Shown: piece by piece, positions 62,094 through 64,000 of the stretch
Layout: every line of letters begins with the position of its first letter
Position numbering within the stretch: position 1 is the stretch's first letter
NCBI GenBank assembly: GCA_965249735.1
Contig: CBDFMS010000026.1
Coordinates: forward strand, 248,001 to 312,000
Direction: 5' to 3'
Source: JANQSS01 sp965249735
GTDB lineage: Bacteria; Bacteroidota; Bacteroidia; Chitinophagales; Saprospiraceae
DNA: 64,000 nt
The notes under the pieces: generated by a model
Seen by the model: the letters and a program-made list of their open reading frames with translations, nothing else
What the model was told of the DNA's origin: nothing
Databases searched by the model: none
Program-made: the position numbers and the translations under genes

Positions 62094-64000
62094 AATGAAG
62101 TGGCTAACACCTGTCATATTTTTCTGTTTAACCGGGCCTCATGCATTGTTCGGACAGCAAAACATTCTCATCGATACGGCCACTTACAACATTGAGAATC
62201 TTGTTCGAGATATTTTAATTCAATCAAGATGTGCTGATATTTCCAATATTCAATTCACAGGCAACGCAGGTCAGATTGGTTATTTTTCGTCAGGAGAAGA
62301 TGCTGTTCAGGTCGAAAGAGGGATATTACTATCCACCGGTCGTGTTCATGATGCAATTGGGCCCAATGAACGAACAGGTACCTCTACAGATTATTTCGAT
62401 GGTTCGCATGTAGGAGATGAAGATTTGCGTCGCGTGGCGAATGTCAGCGTGAACGACTTGCGCGATGATGCGATTCTGGAGTTTGATTTTATTCCACTTG
62501 ATGATCGTCTTGAATTTGAATTTGTTTTCGCATCGGAAGAATATTGTGATTTCGCAGGTCCAACATCTCCTTACAATGACGTGTTTGGATTTTTTCTGAG
62601 TGGCCCTGATATTTCAGGACCTTACACGAATAATGCAGAAAATATTGCTGTTAGCCCGAATGGTTCTGATAACATCACAGTTTTGAATATCAACCACAAT
62701 ATCAATTATGATTATTTCATCGATAATACACCATTGAACCAGCCACTCGCACTACCTGAACATTATCAAAATTGTCGGTTAGACGTACCTAGAGATGGTA
62801 TTACGAGCTTGCTTGAACGAGATGGGGCGTCCATAGAGTCTTTAGAATACGATGGATATACCATCATATTAAGGGCCGAACGTGACGTAACACCACTTCA
62901 ACAATATCATTTAAAAATTGGAATCGCCGATGTTGTTGATGGAAATTGGGACTCCGCAGTATTTTTGAAAGCAGGGAGTTTTCAAACAGGTCAACCCGAA
63001 GCCATTATCGAATTACCCGACACGTTGGACTGCGCAATGAATTCAATCGTTATTCATGCCGAAAATTCGACACGAGGCAAAGAGTTTTCTTATATCTGGA
63101 CAACGGAGGATGGAAATGTTGTTAGCGGTGCAAATGGATACAATCCTACAGTGGATCAACCAGGAACCTACCAACTCGTGGTAAACCGAACAGGTACAAC
63201 ATGCGGTGATACCGCCTCTGTCACCGTGGTATTCAAAGATGATCAACCAAACATTGTTGGGGCCTTTAGTGATACTATAACCTGTAAAGATCCCACTTCC
63301 ACAATTCGGATTTCAGAAAACAACGCTAGTCAATATACTTTTCAAATTGGGTATCCTGATGGGAGCTTTTCTAATATTACAGGTGATACAGTTTTTCAAA
63401 CTTCACAAGGCGGCTGGCATACGCTCTATTCCTATTCACCTACTGGATGCGAAGATCTTGACGTCCATTTTGTGGATGTCGATACATTTTCTGGAAGCGT
63501 TCAGTTCGATTCCTACGAACTGACTTGTCGTGATAGTATATTGTGGATAACACCGGATTTTAATTCAGGATCAAGCTCATTTTCACATGCCTGGTCAACG
63601 CTAAATGGAGATGTAGTTTCTCCAACCGACAGTTTAAACATCCTTGTACGATCTCCCGGCGATTACCTTTTAACCAGCACTGCGAATACAAGTGGTTGTT
63701 CGAGTGAAAGCTCTTTGACTGTTTCATCTGACTTCACTACATCTGTGATTTCTGCCGGCGCTGATGATATATTGAGATGTGATATTGAAGAATTGAGCTT
63801 ATCCGGAACGATAGAAAACAGATCAGGTCTGGAACTGATAAATTGGCTGTCAATCGGTGGTAATCCTTTAAAACAGGGGATAGATGAATTACATCCCATC
63901 ATCTGTGCAGCGGATTCCTATATTTTATCTGTGGAAAATGACAATGGGTGTCTGAGCAGAGACACGATTGTTGTCCTACCTCCCCAGGATGCCCCCATCA
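62094..64000 (+). CDS. Choice-of-anchor L domain surface protein (3' end outside the window)
   Basis: Open from the ATG at 62094 to the last base, 635 codons and counting, so the stop lies beyond the window. Signal peptide about 1-20 (ending LFGQ). Residues about 27-300 are a choice-of-anchor L domain: LVRDILIQSRCADISNIQF-type start, GGILLSTGR-like segment (RGILLSTGRV), DAILEFDFIP and FVFASEEYCDFA, followed by PYNDVFGFFLSGP. After that come Ig-like/PKD-like modules with Cys pairs and repeated GTY or GGWHTLY strand ends. Such proteins end in a gliding-associated (T9SS type B) or type A sorting domain, expected downstream. Likely a large surface adhesin or structural protein. Confidence 0.85.

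Overview
This window is chromosomal DNA of a member of the Bacteroidota, most likely from the Saprospiria/Chitinophagia side, although the sequence alone does not fix the family. The evidence is type IX secretion (T9SS) sorting domains, gldA/gldF/gldG gliding genes, the DUF3098-uppP-truB order, a choice-of-anchor L protein and Bacteroidota promoter elements (TTG, about 19-20 bases, TAnnTTTG) with almost no Shine-Dalgarno sites. Base composition is moderately AT-rich. I found no rRNA, tRNA, CRISPR array, insertion sequence or prophage. The density is that of a core genome: about 55 genes, with only one gap longer than 300 bases.

Layout. 1-10 kb: a small T9SS cargo protein, then a long leftward cluster read as DUF3098, uppP, truB, gldA, gldF, gldG, DUF4340, an S1/P1-nuclease-like or phospholipase C-like exported protein, and a DUF368 (undecaprenyl-phosphate transporter family) protein. 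10-19 kb: leuS with an unusual nuclease-like insertion, a sulfotransferase-like gene, serC overlapping a YgjP-type metallopeptidase gene, and the rpsF-rpsR-rplI operon. 19-27 kb: an acetyltransferase, a HAD nucleotidase, an exported GH13 amylase, an OlsB-type N-acyltransferase with a decayed PlsC-like domain, an M48 lipoprotein protease and a voltage-gated potassium channel. 27-35 kb: mutS, valS, an ECF sigma factor with a small membrane partner, and a FemAB/GNAT-like protein. 35-47 kb: an arsenosugar-type pair (AhpD-like and ArsS), an OmpA lipoprotein, an M43 protease with a T9SS tail, mpl, a phosphoesterase, a quinone-oxidoreductase-like gene, an acyl-CoA carboxylase beta subunit, an orphan sugar ketoisomerase, ettA and upp. 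47-64 kb: a dynamin-like GTPase, WbqC, a large exported caspase-fold protein, a glycosyltransferase, a DNRLRE-type protein, an M1 peptidase, a CPBP protease, a DUF6580 protein, a large FAD/Fe-S dehydrogenase, and the start of a choice-of-anchor L adhesin-like protein cut by the window end.

How the genes fit together. Envelope biology dominates: undecaprenyl phosphate recycling (UppP, DUF368), peptidoglycan recycling (Mpl), an amino-acid lipid acyltransferase, OmpA, and several exported proteases and T9SS cargo. Translation and repair genes (leuS, valS, truB, ettA, ribosomal proteins, mutS) are interspersed. The most unusual features are the PD-(D/E)XK/DUF559-like domain embedded in leucyl-tRNA synthetase just before KMSKS, the OlsB-type protein whose PlsC HX4D motif has become LX4N, the exported caspase-fold/EF-hand protein, and a 47-codon acidic reading frame just upstream of the FAD/Fe-S dehydrogenase. 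Starts were revised where promoter position, overlap with the upstream gene or family alignment argued for it.
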